Notes under the pieces: generated by a model | What the model was told of the DNA's origin: nothing | Databases searched by the model: none | The model's input: only the letters and a program-made list of their open reading frames with translations | Shown: one piece after another, positions 1-7,687 of the stretch | Layout: the number at the start of each line of letters is the position of its first letter | Position numbering within the stretch: the stretch's first letter is position 1 | Translations under genes and position numbers: made by a program | Assembly: GCA_905181745.1 (NCBI GenBank) | Contig: CAJIYV010000100.1 | Location: 1-18,174, forward strand | Length of the DNA: 18,174 nt | Origin: an uncultured Actinomycetes bacterium | Lineage (GTDB): Bacteria > Actinomycetota > Actinomycetes > S36-B12 | Direction: 5' to 3'

Positions 1-827
1 TCACTCACGTGATTGCGATTTATTAACAGCAAAACGGCAGGCCCAGCTCCCGAAGTCATTGCGGCCATTTTGCGTTCCCGGAGTGCGGAAATAATCTTTG
101 TTGTTTCGGGATACATCTGCGCTCTGGCATCTTGATGTAAACGATCTGATGTCGCCTCCCACAAAAGACCTGGGTCCTGGGAAATCGCGTATACCAGCAA
201 TCCGGTTCGCGAAAGATTGTGACAAGCTGCCGAACGGTCAACCTGCTGCGGCAACACTCCGCGAGCTTTGCTCGTTGCTAATTCATGAGGTGGAATCAGC
301 ACTACCGGCACTACGTCCTCATGAACTGACGGCTGTACCGCGCCGGCTGCCTTACTAGTTTCAAGCCAGCTCACGTTGAAACCTCCGTATAGGGCAGCCG
401 ACAAATTGTCCGGATGGTTTTCAAACTCAAGTGCAATATTGAGAATTTGTCGATTCGACATGAGATCCTCGCCCCCCTCAACGAGAGAGCGAGCCACAGC
501 TAACCCGCCAATGACAGCCGATGCCGAGGAACCCAATCCTCGGCCATGGGGAATGGCATTGCGACATTTAAGGATGAACCCTGGCGGGACCGCATTCATT
601 GCCGAAAACCCACGATTTATTGCTCGGACGACCAAATTCGTTTCATCTGTGGAAACAGCGCCCGCCCCCTCGCCTTCAACATCAACTTTGATGCCTTCGT
701 CGTTGGTCACCATTGCCGTTAACTCGTCATGAACCGCGAGTGCAAGCCCCATCGAGTCAAACCCGGGACCCAAATTGGCACTGGATGCTGGCACAAGAAT
801 TCGAACGGCACCTGACACAAAAGTCAC
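1..827 (-). CDS. thrB: Homoserine kinase ThrB (3' end cut by window edge)
   Basis: Cytoplasmic GHMP-family kinase that phosphorylates L-homoserine with ATP, giving O-phosphohomoserine for threonine synthase. I translated the frame from the minus strand; it is open for 275 codons and leaves the window without a stop, so roughly the last 15-35 residues are probably missing. All three GHMP motifs are visible: PASSANLGPGFDS at residues 13-25, the ATP-binding PHGRGLGSSASA at 93-104, and TSGAGPAV at 258-265 near the end. The chosen start is a GTG five bases after the thrC stop; a second GTG lies three codons further in. The tight spacing implies translation coupled to thrC. It is last of the five genes seen in this block. 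The family assignment is secure; the exact start is not. Confidence 0.95.
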   Translation of the reverse strand, partial: MTFVSGAVRILVPASSANLGPGFDSMGLALAVHDELTAMVTNDEGIKVDVEGEGAGAVSTDETNLVVRAINRGFSAMNAVPPGFILKCRNAIPHGRGLGSSASAVIGGLAVARSLVEGGEDLMSNRQILNIALEFENHPDNLSAALYGGFNVSWLETSKAAGAVQPSVHEDVVPVVLIPPHELATSKARGVLPQQVDRSAACHNLSRTGLLVYAISQDPGLLWEATSDRLHQDARAQMYPETTKIISALRERKMAAMTSGAGPAVLLLINRNHVS

Positions 828-832
828 AAGAA

Positions 833-1894
833 TCAGCCCACTAGTCCTAATTTTTGTGCCGCAAGGTCGACATCAACTGGAATACTCACCGGGTCAGCAG
901 CACCTTTAAGTGCCCATTGTGGGTCTTTGAGGCCGTTACCGGTCAACGTGCAGGTGATCACCGAGTCTTTCGGCACCCGCCCCGCCGCATGCATTTTGAG
1001 CAGCCCGGCCACACTGGCAGCGCTGGACGGCTCGCAGAATAAACCTTCTTTCTCAGCGAGGAGGTGATACGCAGCCAAAATCTCCTGATCGGTCACAGAA
1101 TCAATGTGCCCACTGGATTCATCGCGCGCTGAAATGGCCCTATCCCATGAAGCCGGATTTCCAATGCGAATCGCCGTCGCGATCGTTTCAGGGTCTGACA
1201 CGCGAACCCCGGTCACCAAAGGCGCGGCTCCTTCTGCCTGGAATCCCCACATGGCCGGTGATGCGCTTGTGACTCCCGAGCTTTGGTATTCCTGAAAACC
1301 CTGCCAATAAGCCGTGATGTTGCCCGCATTCCCTACTGGCAGGCAATGAATGTCTGGCGCTTGACCCAACCGATCAATGATCTCAAATGCCGCCGACTTC
1401 TGGCCCTCAATCCGAACTGGATTAACGCTATTGACCAAAGCAACCGGGTAATTTTCGGAAAGTTCACGGGCGAGAACCAGACAATCGTCAAAATTGCCTT
1501 CCACCTGAAGCAGCACTGCACCATGAACAACAGCTTGGGCAAGTTTTCCCATGGCGATTTTGCCTTTAGGGATCAGCACCGCGCAGGTCATGCCGGCCTT
1601 GACGGCATAAGCCGCGGCACTGGCGGACGTATTACCCGTTGAGGCACAAATAACGGCTTTGGCTCCTTCGCTCGCCGCATGTGAGATGGCCATGGTCATG
1701 CCGCGATCTTTAAACGAACCGGTCGGATTTGCGCCTTCATATTTTAACCAGACAGATCCACCCACCGCTTCGCTCACAGTGCACGCGTAGACCAGCGGAG
1801 TGCCCCCTTCGCCCAAACTCACAATGGGGGCGGATTTGTCAAGCGGCATCCGGTCGCGATATTCGGTGATTACTCCACGCCATTGATGTGCCAT
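833..1894 (-). CDS. thrC: Threonine synthase
   Basis: PLP-dependent enzyme that converts O-phosphohomoserine and water to L-threonine and phosphate, the last step of threonine synthesis. The protein has 353 residues, the usual length of the short, actinobacterial and Bacillus-type enzyme. The PLP lysine is K62 in GSFKDRGM. The phosphate-binding STGNTS loop lies at 85-90, and a TLTGNGLKDP segment near the C-terminus fits the PLP-ring pocket of fold-type II enzymes. The start ATG follows the hom stop TAA with no base between (TAAATG), so it is probably translated by re-initiation. Its direct product relationship with thrB, five bases downstream, supports the call. Confidence 0.97.
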   Translation of the reverse strand: MAHQWRGVITEYRDRMPLDKSAPIVSLGEGGTPLVYACTVSEAVGGSVWLKYEGANPTGSFKDRGMTMAISHAASEGAKAVICASTGNTSASAAAYAVKAGMTCAVLIPKGKIAMGKLAQAVVHGAVLLQVEGNFDDCLVLARELSENYPVALVNSVNPVRIEGQKSAAFEIIDRLGQAPDIHCLPVGNAGNITAYWQGFQEYQSSGVTSASPAMWGFQAEGAAPLVTGVRVSDPETIATAIRIGNPASWDRAISARDESSGHIDSVTDQEILAAYHLLAEKEGLFCEPSSAASVAGLLKMHAAGRVPKDSVITCTLTGNGLKDPQWALKGAADPVSIPVDVDLAAQKLGLVG

Positions 1895-3208
1895 TTAATC
1901 TTCACCTTCAACTCTCATGACACCGACAACTTTTCGGACCTCATCCATTGATTCGAGTTGATCAACGGTATCTTTGAGCGCTGCTTCGCTTCCACTATGC
2001 GTTCTCACGATTAGCCCGGCCTCTGAACCTTGTCCTTCTTGCCGCACCACCTGAATACTCACTCCGTGCGAAGCAAATGCATGAGCAATCTGTGCGAGAA
2101 CTCCGGGCCGATCCTGTACGTCGAGGTTCACGTAATATCGTGTTTGAGCGCGTCCGATATCGAGAACTTCTAGACCCAAATAAGTGCTTTCGCCTGGGCC
2201 ACGGCCCCCTAGGACCCGGTGACGTGCAGCAGCTACCACATCACCCAAAACCGCGCTCGCGGTTGGATCCCCGCCAGCACCGCGCCCATAGAACATCATT
2301 TCTCCAGCAGCTTCCGCCTGCACAAAGACGGCGTTAAATGAACCGCGCACATTTGCCAGAGGATGGTGCAGAGGAATCATCGCCGGATGCACCCGCACAA
2401 CAATGCCGTCTTCTTTCTCCTGAGTACCGACTAATTCAGCAATTGCGAGCAGCTTGATCACAAAACCCATGTCGCGCGCAGCAGCGATATCGGCCTTGGT
2501 GACGTTACCGATTCCCTCGCAATAGACATCGGCCAAAGTGACCCGGGTATGAAAAGCCAACTCGGCAAGAATGGCGGCTTTGGCCGCCGCATCAATTCCG
2601 TCAACATCGAGGGAAGGGTCGGACTCTAGGTAACCCAGCGCATTCGCCTGGTCAAAAACCTCGGCGTAGTCGGCTCCTTCCTCATCCATTTTGGTAAGCA
2701 TAAAATTGGTAGTTCCGTTGACTATTCCCATAACTTTCGTGACTCGGTCTCCCGCAAGGGACTCACGCAGTGGTCGAATCAGTGGGATAGCTCCCGCAAC
2801 AGCAGCCTCAAAATATAGATCAACATCAAATCGCTCTGCCGCTGCGTACAGTGCCGCGCCGTCTTCTGCCATAAGTGCCTTGTTGGCTGTTACAACACTT
2901 GCCCCGGCTTCCATTGCTGAAAGTATGAGCGAGCGCGCCGGCTCAATTCCACCCATTACTTCGATAAGAATGTCCGCCCCCGACAATGCCACCGATTCTA
3001 AATCTTGGGTGAGTAGCGACTGAGCAATTCCTACCCGAGGCTTATTAATATCTTTGACTCCAACCGCGATTAACTCAAAGCCGGCCCCGACTCTGTGCGC
3101 CAGATCGTGTTGATGACGGGCCAAGAGCTTGGCGACGGAAGTTCCCACCGTCCCAGCACCCAACATGGCGATGCGCACTGGTGGAGCAGATTTATCACGC
3201 TCTGACAT
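1895..3208 (-). CDS. hom: Homoserine dehydrogenase with C-terminal ACT domain
   Basis: NAD(P)-dependent reduction of aspartate semialdehyde to homoserine, the branch point from lysine towards threonine and methionine. With the start I prefer, the protein has 437 residues. Residues 17-22 are the Rossmann GAGTVG loop. The middle carries the catalytic-domain segment DVDGIDAAAKAAI, which includes the family's conserved acidic residues and lysine. About 80 residues at the C-terminus (from roughly 358) form an ACT domain with DRPGVLAQIAHAFASHG, the usual site for allosteric inhibition by threonine. An in-frame TTG four codons upstream is less likely because it overlaps the Shine-Dalgarno GAGGAG. 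The gene lies 69 bases after lysA and directly abuts thrC. Confidence 0.97.
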   Translation of the reverse strand: MSERDKSAPPVRIAMLGAGTVGTSVAKLLARHQHDLAHRVGAGFELIAVGVKDINKPRVGIAQSLLTQDLESVALSGADILIEVMGGIEPARSLILSAMEAGASVVTANKALMAEDGAALYAAAERFDVDLYFEAAVAGAIPLIRPLRESLAGDRVTKVMGIVNGTTNFMLTKMDEEGADYAEVFDQANALGYLESDPSLDVDGIDAAAKAAILAELAFHTRVTLADVYCEGIGNVTKADIAAARDMGFVIKLLAIAELVGTQEKEDGIVVRVHPAMIPLHHPLANVRGSFNAVFVQAEAAGEMMFYGRGAGGDPTASAVLGDVVAAARHRVLGGRGPGESTYLGLEVLDIGRAQTRYYVNLDVQDRPGVLAQIAHAFASHGVSIQVVRQEGQGSEAGLIVRTHSGSEAALKDTVDQLESMDEVRKVVGVMRVEGED

Positions 3209-3218
3209 GAATCTCCTC
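3209..3218 (-). promoter_or_regulatory. Ribosome binding site deciding the hom start
   Basis: On the minus strand GAGGAG (3218-3213) is followed by ATTC and the ATG at 3208. It is the strongest Shine-Dalgarno match in the thr/lys block. It overlaps the alternative upstream TTG (3220-3218), which argues against that codon being the start. Confidence 0.75.
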
Positions 3219-3277
3219 AAATAAAAATTGCCGGGGTCCGCAGGCTGAGTCTGCCAAAGCAGAATACCGCGTGTGCA

Positions 3278-4681
3278 TTAGCCAGCAAATGGATCAAGTG
3301 CCAATAGGTCATCAAAAGTTTCTCGTCGTAAAACTAGTTGGCTTACTCCCCCACGAACTGACACAACAGGGGGCCTGGGAATCTGGTTGTAATTGGAAGC
3401 CATAGAGCGGCAGTAAGCGCCGGTAGCCGCGACAGCGATCAAGTCACCCGGCGTAATGTCTCCAGGCAGCCAAGCATCACGCACCACGATGTCTCCTGAT
3501 TCACAATGCTTTCCGACTACCCGACAAAGAATCGGCTCATTTGATGAGTCCCTTGAGACCAGCGCCACCGAGTATTGAGCCCCATAAAGTGAAGTTCGAA
3601 TGTTGTCGCTCATACCTCCGTCAACCGAAACGTAAGTGCGCTCACCGTGATCGAGTTTTACTTTCTTAACCGTCCCCACCTCATAAAGAGTGATTCCGGC
3701 TCGGCCCACGATGGCCCGCCCCGGCTCAAAGCACAATGCAGGGACCGGGATGCCAACGCTCTCGCACTCTCGATTCACGATTTCTTTGATCTGGTCGGCC
3801 ATGAGCCGAACTGAGAGCGGGTCATCTTCTGGGAGGTAGGCGATCCCCATTCCCCCACCCAGGTTGAATTCTTGGCAAACAATTCCCTGGGTGTCGTAAA
3901 TCGCGTGCGCAACCGACACAACACGAGCAGCTGCGATTTCAAACCCCGCAGAGTCGAAAATTTGAGATCCAATATGTGAATGCAGGCCGACAAAATTCAA
4001 CGACGGCAGCTTAGCAATTCGACGAACTGCCTCTTCCACATCGCCTTCCTGCACCGAAAGTCCAAATTTCTGATCCTCGTGGGCGGTCGCAATAAATTCA
4101 TGTGTGTGAGCCTCAACGCCCACTGTTGCCCGGACCAATACGTGCGCGACCACATTCAGATCCGCAGCGATTGCCGCCACGCGCACAATCTCGTCAAATG
4201 AATCGATGACAATTCGACTCACTCCATAAACGAGTGCAGATCGAATTTCACCCTGCGACTTATTATTTCCATGCATGAGCAATTTGTCACCCGGGATTCC
4301 CGCGCGAATTACGATCGCCAGTTCACCACCGGATGCGACATCAATTCCCAGTCCTTCTTCAGCAACCCAACGTGCCGCGGCAACGCTAAGAAAAGCCTTC
4401 GCGGCGTAATAAACCGTCCCGTTTTCGTTGTCAGCAAGATATGCGCTCGCAAATTTGCGAGCCTGTTGACGCACATCTTGCTCATCAAAAATAAACAGTG
4501 GTGTGCCAAACTCGGCAGCAAGGGTGACAACGCCCTGACCACCAATGGACAGTTCGCCGCTATCTGCTCTTTCGGCGCTGTGGGGCCACACGTGGGATTG
4601 CACCGGATCCAAAGTTGAGACAGGCGCATGTGGTTCCTGCGCCATCTGAGCATGACGCGGCCCAGCGGGATGTGCTTGCAT
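3278..4681 (-). CDS. lysA: Diaminopimelate decarboxylase
   Basis: PLP enzyme of alanine-racemase-like fold that decarboxylates meso-diaminopimelate to L-lysine. The protein has 467 residues, within the actinobacterial range. The PLP lysine is K95 in YYAAKAF. Further family motifs follow in order: GLHSHIGSQIFD (TIM-barrel histidine), the glycine-rich GGGMGIAYLPEDDP, EPGRAIVG, then CESGDIVV with the active-site cysteine and GAYCRSMASNYNQIPRP near the end. About 45 residues precede the conserved domain. The start ATG at 4681 has only a weak upstream purine signal, and a second ATG at codon 13 is possible. It begins 19 bases after the argS stop, consistent with one transcript. Confidence 0.97.
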   Translation of the reverse strand: MQAHPAGPRHAQMAQEPHAPVSTLDPVQSHVWPHSAERADSGELSIGGQGVVTLAAEFGTPLFIFDEQDVRQQARKFASAYLADNENGTVYYAAKAFLSVAAARWVAEEGLGIDVASGGELAIVIRAGIPGDKLLMHGNNKSQGEIRSALVYGVSRIVIDSFDEIVRVAAIAADLNVVAHVLVRATVGVEAHTHEFIATAHEDQKFGLSVQEGDVEEAVRRIAKLPSLNFVGLHSHIGSQIFDSAGFEIAAARVVSVAHAIYDTQGIVCQEFNLGGGMGIAYLPEDDPLSVRLMADQIKEIVNRECESVGIPVPALCFEPGRAIVGRAGITLYEVGTVKKVKLDHGERTYVSVDGGMSDNIRTSLYGAQYSVALVSRDSSNEPILCRVVGKHCESGDIVVRDAWLPGDITPGDLIAVAATGAYCRSMASNYNQIPRPPVVSVRGGVSQLVLRRETFDDLLALDPFAG

Positions 4682-4700
4682 AATCAGAGTCTACCGGTCG

Positions 4701-6353
4701 TTACATCTTTTCACGAGCGGTGACTCCAAGGAGTTCCAAGCCGTTTGCGAGCGTCTGCTGGGTTGCCGCGCACACCCACAATCGAGCAATATGGACGGAA
4801 CCAAGCTCTTCATCAGAGCGGGGCAAAACTCGACATGCGTCATAGAAACGATGGTAGGCACTGGCCAATTCCTCAAGAAAGCGAGCAACCCGGTGAGGTT
4901 CGCGCAGTTCCGCCGCCGTTGCAATAACTGCCGGGAACTTTTCGATGACTCCGAGGAGCTCATTTTCCTGCTTCATATCAAGTAATTCGGGAATAAATGC
5001 ACTCTCGCGCCATTTCGCTCCGATGTCCTCGGCGTTACGCAAAACCGAACTGATACGCGCGTGCGCGTACTGCACATAGAACACCGGATTGTCATTTGCT
5101 TTGCGCGCGATTTCCTCAAGATCCACAACCAGCGGGGTCTCAACCGGATACCTGGCTAAGGTGTAACGCGCTGCATCTACCCCAACCTCTTCAACGAGTT
5201 CTTCCAAGGTGACGATTTGACCCGAGCGTTTTGACAGCTTGACCTCCACTCCACCACGTGTGATTTTCACCAATTGACCAATCAAAATTTCGATGTTTTC
5301 ATGCATATTGTCACCCGCGCATGCCGCCACCGCTCGCAGACGGTTGACGTATCCGTGGTGGTCCGCGCCCAGCAGATAGATTGCCGTGTCAAATCCGCGC
5401 ATCCGCTTGTCAACGTAATAGGCAGTGTCCGCGGCAAAATAAGTTCTCTCGCCGTTCTCTTTTATTAGGACCCGATCTTTATCGTCTCCAAATGTCGTGG
5501 TCCGTAACCAGAGTGCACCCTCAGATTCAAAAACGTGACCCTGCGCCTCGAGGCGAGCTTGGGCCCGCTCAACCGCACCGGAGTCATAAAGTTTGCGCTC
5601 GGAATACCACACATCAAAGTGCGTTCGAAAAAGTTCAAGGACGTCTTTCTGCTGCTGCCACTGCAATGCATAAGCCTCTTCACGGAAAGCAACCATTTGT
5701 TCTTCGGCAGGAAGTTGGCGAAACTCCGGATGTTCCCGATTTATCTGCGCCGCCAGATCTAAGATGTAGCCACCGTGATACCCGTCTTCTGGAACGGCCT
5801 CACCTGATGCAGCCGCCATGACGGATATTCCAAATTTATCCATCTGCACCCCGCGATCGTTGACATAAAACTCGGTGGTTACGTCCGCTCCTGCCGCGGC
5901 TAAAACCCGAGCCAAGGCGTCCCCCACTGCAGCCCACCGTGTGTGCCCAAGATGTAAGGGTCCTGTGGGATTGGCCGAGATAAACTCAACGTTGAAACTC
6001 TTACCCAACAACGCGTCATTGCGACCATAGCCCGAGCCCAGGCGCACTACCCGTTCGGCAATTCCCCCTTGGGTCTGAGCGGAAAGCCTGATGTTCACGA
6101 AGCCCGGTCCCGCCACACTCACATCGGTAAACGCCGGATCAGCGCTGAGCCGCTCAGCAATTTGGTTGGCGAGTTCCCTCGGTGGAAGACTCGAGCTCTT
6201 TGCGGCCACGAGCGCGACATTGGTGGCGTAATCGCCATGTTCACGTGACTTCGGTCGCTCTAATGTGACTTCAACGTGAGTGGTCAATATTCCCTGCGCA
6301 AATAATTCGTCGACTATCCGTTGAACACTTTCGCGCGTGTCGTTAATTGCCAC
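4701..6353 (-). CDS. argS: Arginyl-tRNA synthetase
   Basis: Class Ia synthetase that charges tRNA-Arg. From the GTG at 6353 the protein has 550 residues, the usual ArgS length; the open frame extends 52 codons further upstream, but that part overlaps the divergent gene and has no resemblance to ArgS. Order of parts: N-terminal tRNA-recognition domain with REHGDYATNVAL, the HIGH-type signature NPTGPLHLGH (HLGH at 134-137), the KMSKS-equivalent VKLSKRSG (372-376), and a DALR anticodon domain ending in LGVTAREKM. No Shine-Dalgarno is seen; a TACGCT -10-like box ends six bases before the GTG, suggesting a leaderless start. It heads the operon argS-lysA-hom-thrC-thrB. Confidence 0.95.
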   Translation of the reverse strand: MAINDTRESVQRIVDELFAQGILTTHVEVTLERPKSREHGDYATNVALVAAKSSSLPPRELANQIAERLSADPAFTDVSVAGPGFVNIRLSAQTQGGIAERVVRLGSGYGRNDALLGKSFNVEFISANPTGPLHLGHTRWAAVGDALARVLAAAGADVTTEFYVNDRGVQMDKFGISVMAAASGEAVPEDGYHGGYILDLAAQINREHPEFRQLPAEEQMVAFREEAYALQWQQQKDVLELFRTHFDVWYSERKLYDSGAVERAQARLEAQGHVFESEGALWLRTTTFGDDKDRVLIKENGERTYFAADTAYYVDKRMRGFDTAIYLLGADHHGYVNRLRAVAACAGDNMHENIEILIGQLVKITRGGVEVKLSKRSGQIVTLEELVEEVGVDAARYTLARYPVETPLVVDLEEIARKANDNPVFYVQYAHARISSVLRNAEDIGAKWRESAFIPELLDMKQENELLGVIEKFPAVIATAAELREPHRVARFLEELASAYHRFYDACRVLPRSDEELGSVHIARLWVCAATQQTLANGLELLGVTAREKM

Positions 6354-6359
6354 GGCGTG

Positions 6360-6365
6360 AGCGTA
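6360..6365 (-). promoter_or_regulatory. Candidate -10 box for leaderless argS mRNA
   Basis: TACGCT on the minus strand matches TAnnnT. Six bases (CACGCC) separate it from the GTG at 6353, so transcription would begin at or next to the start codon. I see no good -35 match. Confidence 0.4.
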
Positions 6366-6389
6366 TCTGCCTGCGCGTATGTCCTGACA

Positions 6390-6395
6390 TAGAGT
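6390..6395 (+). promoter_or_regulatory. Candidate -10 box for leaderless mRNA of the 6402 gene
   Basis: TAGAGT matches TAnnnT and is followed by six bases (GCTCGT) and the ATG at 6402. There is no Shine-Dalgarno. It faces the argS box across a 48-base divergent spacer, with no clear -35. Confidence 0.4.
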
Positions 6396-6401
6396 GCTCG
6401 T

Positions 6402-6695
6402 ATGGCTTCCCAAGACGAGATTGACAAACTTCTGCGTGAAATCGCTGCCCAAGATTCTCCGCAGTCGGCACCCGCTCGCCGCAAAGACTCCGGCCTTCCT
6501 TCCCCACAACGTGAATCTAGCTCCGGTGGGCGGATTGCCTACGCTGTTGCTGGAGGGGTCATCATGGGTGTTGGCGGAGTGGCATCAGGCCTGCTTTTGC
6601 CCGGACTCACCATGATCAGTACTGGGGCTGGTGCCGCTGTTGGCGCCTTCTTGATCGCTCTCATCAGCGGGCCCCCACGTTGGTTTTCGCGCTAG
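6402..6695 (+). CDS. Small membrane protein of unknown function (two helices)
   Basis: I do not recognise the family. The 97-residue product starts with a charged segment (MASQDEIDKLLREIAAQ), continues with a Ser/Pro/Arg-rich linker to about residue 40, and then has two Gly/Ala-rich hydrophobic segments at about 44-62 and 65-87. It ends in a short basic tail, PPRWFSR. This looks like a two-pass inner-membrane protein with a cytosolic N-terminus, but no catalytic motif is visible. Support for a real gene: hydrophobic pattern, clean ATG, promoter-like box just upstream, and a divergent position relative to argS with a 48-base spacer. Its last 111 bases are antisense to the 3' end of the YihY-type gene. 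The overall role is unknown. Confidence 0.7.
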   Translation: MASQDEIDKLLREIAAQDSPQSAPARRKDSGLPSPQRESSSGGRIAYAVAGGVIMGVGGVASGLLLPGLTMISTGAGAAVGAFLIALISGPPRWFSR

Positions 6696-7550
6696 TTCAC
6701 GATCACGGATCACGTCTTGAACAATCGAGCCGGTGAAAAATCCGAGAAATACAAAGTACGTCCAGATGAGAACCGCGATGGGTGCACCAAAGACAATTAA
6801 GGCCGAGCCCACGGTCGTCGATAGTTGCGCGTAGATCCCGAAGACTCCAACCGACAATATGATGAGGCCCGTTGAGACGAGCAGTCCCGGAGACCGCCAA
6901 GTGATGACTCCAGATGTCCCACTCGCGCGGCGCATGACAAACCACACCAAGAGGTAGACGAATATCCCGGGAGCTAGCCACCCCAATTTATCGAATATTT
7001 CTAAGAAAGTCGTTTCAATGTTAAGAGCGCTTAAAACCACCGGAACAACCGTGACGGCTAGGAGCGTTGCCACGATCCCGACAATCAGAATGAGAGCAAA
7101 TAACGCAGATCTTGCGCGAGCCATCAATCCTGGTGCCCTGCGGATATTGTGAAAGATGTGATCTTGAACCTGAAGAAACCCGTATACGACTTTTTGTGAC
7201 ACGTATACGGCCAAAATCACACTGACAATTGTTGTCACGGTAACCGAACTTGTAGAGGCGGCTTGTGCCAATGTAGCCAGCGAATCAACCGCGGGTTCCA
7301 ACCCGCTGAGCGAGTCCGGTCCTCGGCTGGCGAACGAGTCCCACCCGGCCATGAACTGCTGGCGATCGAGAAACAGCCCCGCGATCGCACCCACGGAAAT
7401 AGCGATTGGCGCTAAAGCCAAAATCACATAATACGCCAAGCCTCCAGAAATTATTGACACGTTAAATTGACCAAAACGCATCACAAAGTCGCGCACAAAT
7501 GAGATCGGCACGCTCACCAGCGGATGACTCCGAAAGGAATTCAGCACCAT
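6585..7550 (-). CDS. YihY/virulence factor BrkB family membrane protein
   Basis: Polytopic inner-membrane protein of the YihY/BrkB family, historically mislabelled ribonuclease BN; its transport or envelope role is not settled. From the ATG at 7550 it has 321 residues. Visible features: ISGGLAYYVILALAPIAISVGAIAGLF, the usual first helix with a family-typical Ala-Tyr-Tyr pattern; a periplasmic stretch; a helix with TIVSVILAVYVSQKVVYGFLQVQDHIF; and then four more hydrophobic segments. The hydrophilic tail from about residue 282 is Ser/Asp/Gly-rich and antisense to the 6402 gene. The frame stays open upstream to 7787, but that stretch is the reverse complement of a tRNA and is not coding. Several GTG codons near 7550 could also be starts. 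Confidence 0.82.
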   Translation of the reverse strand: MVLNSFRSHPLVSVPISFVRDFVMRFGQFNVSIISGGLAYYVILALAPIAISVGAIAGLFLDRQQFMAGWDSFASRGPDSLSGLEPAVDSLATLAQAASTSSVTVTTIVSVILAVYVSQKVVYGFLQVQDHIFHNIRRAPGLMARARSALFALILIVGIVATLLAVTVVPVVLSALNIETTFLEIFDKLGWLAPGIFVYLLVWFVMRRASGTSGVITWRSPGLLVSTGLIILSVGVFGIYAQLSTTVGSALIVFGAPIAVLIWTYFVFLGFFTGSIVQDVIRDRELARKPTWGPADESDQEGANSGTSPSTDHGESGQKQA

Positions 7551-7595
7551 TTGCACACCAGCCACCACTACATGCTTGCATATTGGGTGCGCTGC

Positions 7596-7601
7596 TAACC
7601 T
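7596..7601 (+). promoter_or_regulatory. Possible -10 box for the tRNA-yhhQ transcript
   Basis: TAACCT fits TAnnnT and lies 11 bases before the tRNA 5' end. A TTGCAT upstream at 7576-7581 could be a -35, but the 14-base spacer is short, so this is a weak call. Confidence 0.3.
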
Positions 7602-7612
7602 TACGGTCCCCT

Positions 7613-7685
7613 GCCTCCGTAGCTCAGGGGATAGAGCGCCGGTTTCCGGTACCGTAGGTCGCAGGTTCGATTCCTGCCGGGGGCA
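7613..7685 (+). tRNA. tRNA-Arg, anticodon CCG
   Basis: Folded by hand into a 73-base cloverleaf. The acceptor stem GCCTCCG pairs with CGGGGGC (one G-T wobble), and the discriminator is A7685. The D stem is GCTC/GAGC. The anticodon loop TTCCGGT carries CCG at 7646-7648, reading Arg codon CGG. The T stem GCAGG/CCTGC has loop TTCGATT. The first anticodon-stem pair (27-43) is C7639 against T7655, a mismatch; the other four pairs are sound. The 3' CCA is not encoded: CA and the yhhQ ATG follow at once, so CCA must be added after processing. Confidence 0.95.
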
Positions 7686-7687
7686 CA

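Noticed and set aside
1..225. 74-codon minus-strand frame at the left edge, and 376-732 plus-strand frame
   Set aside because: Both are shadows of thrB, whose own frame has all GHMP motifs and is open to the edge.
3209..3277. Possible terminator between lysA and hom (TCTGC/GCAGA hairpin and a later T-run)
   Set aside because: The stem has only five pairs and the T-run is far from it; the genes are probably co-transcribed.
6354..6509. 52-codon N-terminal extension of argS
   Set aside because: It overlaps the divergent 6402 gene and does not resemble ArgS; the GTG at 6353 gives the usual 550 residues.
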